Shown here: piece by piece, positions 14,591 through 16,005 of the stretch | Numbering within the stretch: the stretch's first letter is position 1 | Layout: every line of letters begins with the position of its first letter | Assembly: GCA_029573925.1 (NCBI GenBank) | Contig: JAKQBV010000197.1 | Span: 1-16,005 of the forward strand | DNA: 16,005 nt | Direction: 5' to 3' | Origin: a bacterium | Lineage (GTDB): Bacteria > UBP15 > UBA6099 | Notes under the pieces: generated by a model | What the model was told of the DNA's origin: nothing | Database searches by the model: none | Seen by the model: only the letters and a program-made list of their open reading frames with translations | Position numbers and translations under genes: made by a program

Positions 14591-16005
14591 TTGATAGCGG
14601 CTCTCCATATATGCAATTCGTGCAATAACAGATGCGCCAACTGCGACAATACCCGCTACGGCAACCAAATTTTCCTTCCCAAGAGCAAAGTCCTAAGCAG
14701 AATCCGCACAATAAAAGAAGCGGGGATTTCAACCGTGGCCCTGTGCGGCGGAGAGCCGACAATCAGTCCGGATTTTTTCGACATCGCCCGTTACGCCGTC
14801 GAAATAGAATTGAAGCTTGGGTTGATCACGAACGGCAGAATGTTCTCATACAGAAATTTTTCCGATGAGTTCTCGGAACTCGCCCCTGACTTCATAAGGA
14901 TAACTTTGCATTCCTCCGACATGGATGTTCATGACCGCATCGCCGGCGTGAAAGGCGCCTTTGCCCAGACTCTGTCGGGCTTGCGCAACATCTCCGGGAA
15001 GATAGAAACAATATGCCTTTACACGCCCATCAACGCATTAAATCTCGACACGATTGATGAAATCCCCGAAATAGCCCGCAGGCTCGGCGTAAATGCCGCC
15101 TTTAAATTCGCCGTCGGAACGTCCGCACGCATCGGATGCGGCTCCTGCCCTGCGCAGCCGCTCGACATAGCGGCAGCCGCCCGCGCTGTTGTTGCTGCTA
15201 TCAGGAAAACAACCGATTCGGGCGCGCGACGCGTTTCTTTCACCCTCGAAGGGTTCCCTTTATGTCAGCTTGAAGAATTTCATCATCTATGCGCAGAGCC
15301 GCAGGATGAAGACATCGTCTTCGCGTGGGAGACGGATGGCGACAGTTTGTATCCAATGTTTTTCCCCCTCGAAGAGCGCGGCGATTCCTTGGAATGTCTA
15401 GTGTGCTCCAGACGCGCCGCATGCCGTTCGGATTTCAGAGAACTTCGGGTTCCGTTCATGGAAAACACGCCGAACTCCGTTGGATATGAGTATTCGAGGA
15501 CAATCGTTGCGAACCCTTCTACAACATGTCCGATAGGAGAGAACGAACGCTCGAATATCCATCCGCTGAAAGAAATAGCCCTTCTTAAAGACGGAGCTGT
15601 CGAGGTGTATTCGACTGTCGGGCGTTGCGACGCCGATTCCCTTTACGATATCAAGTTCGTCAGACAGCAGATCTATCTTAATGTCTCTGGAAAGAGCAGA
15701 AACTTGGATTTCAGAACCGCTTTCAGAAGGGTCGCGATGCGCGTTGAATGCGCGGAATGCTCGCGCCGCGCGTTCTGTTCTGGGCTTTTTGAGGCCGTCG
15801 AAGGCAACGCATTCGCCCGAATAGAGAAAAAAGAGCTTGAGTGGCTTTTGTCCATAAAAGGCTCAGTCCTCGACATCGGATGCGGAACGCCTCTTTTCCC
15901 CGATGTCATAAGAAATAAAATCTCGGCGGGCGAAATGAGCTACCTCGGAGTTGACAAAAGCCCCGGACGATCCCCAGAATTAAAAATATCGGCGGTTGAC
16001 TTCGA
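14591..16005 (+). CDS. Radical SAM protein fused to a class I methyltransferase domain, 3' end outside window
   Basis: The frame is open from 14555 to the window end, at least 471 codons from the TTG at 14591. That TTG has GAGAGG (14579-14584) six bases upstream, and an in-frame TGA at 14552 rules out a much longer N-terminus. Radical SAM cysteines are C11, C15 and C18 (CNNRCANC), with an extra C8, and CGGEPT is at 52-57. Two CX2CX5C motifs follow, at C269/C272/C278 and C387/C390/C396, both running CSRRA(A/F)C between their last two cysteines, which suggests duplication of an auxiliary-cluster domain. A methyltransferase motif I, VLDIGCGTP, begins at residue 426, with GVDKSPG after it in the position of the acidic second strand. 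So one chain may do radical chemistry and ordinary methyl transfer. It diverges from the A24-like gene. Substrate unknown. Confidence 0.9.
   Translation, partial: MIAALHICNSCNNRCANCDNTRYGNQIFLPKSKVLSRIRTIKEAGISTVALCGGEPTISPDFFDIARYAVEIELKLGLITNGRMFSYRNFSDEFSELAPDFIRITLHSSDMDVHDRIAGVKGAFAQTLSGLRNISGKIETICLYTPINALNLDTIDEIPEIARRLGVNAAFKFAVGTSARIGCGSCPAQPLDIAAAARAVVAAIRKTTDSGARRVSFTLEGFPLCQLEEFHHLCAEPQDEDIVFAWETDGDSLYPMFFPLEERGDSLECLVCSRRAACRSDFRELRVPFMENTPNSVGYEYSRTIVANPSTTCPIGENERSNIHPLKEIALLKDGAVEVYSTVGRCDADSLYDIKFVRQQIYLNVSGKSRNLDFRTAFRRVAMRVECAECSRRAFCSGLFEAVEGNAFARIEKKELEWLLSIKGSVLDIGCGTPLFPDVIRNKISAGEMSYLGVDKSPGRSPELKISAVDF

Noticed and set aside
14551..14628. A 25-codon ATG frame in the leader of the 14591 gene
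   Set aside because: Its ATG overlaps the -10 box and lies upstream of the inferred transcript start, so it probably would not be in the mRNA.

Overview
The window is gene-dense and looks bacterial. It has TATAAT-type -10 boxes, several purine-rich ribosome binding sites, ATG/GTG/TTG starts and only short intergenic gaps; the longest is 204 bp. Base composition looks close to balanced by eye (not computed). There is no rRNA, tRNA or housekeeping marker, so the lineage cannot be named. The abundance of radical SAM and cobalamin-binding radical SAM proteins suggests an anaerobic, probably uncultivated bacterium, which is inference only.

There are five strand blocks. (1) Plus strand, 1-4513: the 3' part of an extracytoplasmic protein ending in three CXXCH heme modules, a twitch/SPASM-type radical SAM protein overlapping it, and a B12-binding-type radical SAM protein. 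(2) Minus strand, 8385-4534: a rare-looking fusion of a B12-type radical SAM protein with a second radical SAM enzyme, then a single radical SAM protein, then a class I methyltransferase, packed as an operon. (3) Plus strand, 8508-10010: a lone B12-type radical SAM protein, preceded by an extended -10 promoter, a bulged inverted repeat and a possible 21-codon leader ORF. (4) Minus strand, 14386-10033: an operon of an A24 prepilin-peptidase-like membrane protease, a GT-C membrane glycosyltransferase-like protein, and an SGNH-fold protein whose catalytic serine position is alanine. (5) Plus strand, 14591 to the window end: a radical SAM protein fused to a methyltransferase domain, cut by the window edge, with a clear promoter, a 5' hairpin and a TTG start.

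Six of eleven genes are radical SAM proteins, carrying seven radical SAM modules, and two more methyltransferase domains accompany them. Three of the modules share a closing CX2CX5C motif and probably form one subfamily. No precursor-peptide gene is evident, so a lipid, sugar or other small-molecule substrate is at least as likely as a RiPP. The A24/GT-C/SGNH operon points to the cell envelope (pilin-type processing plus glycan transfer or modification). Whether it works with the radical SAM genes cannot be told from sequence alone.
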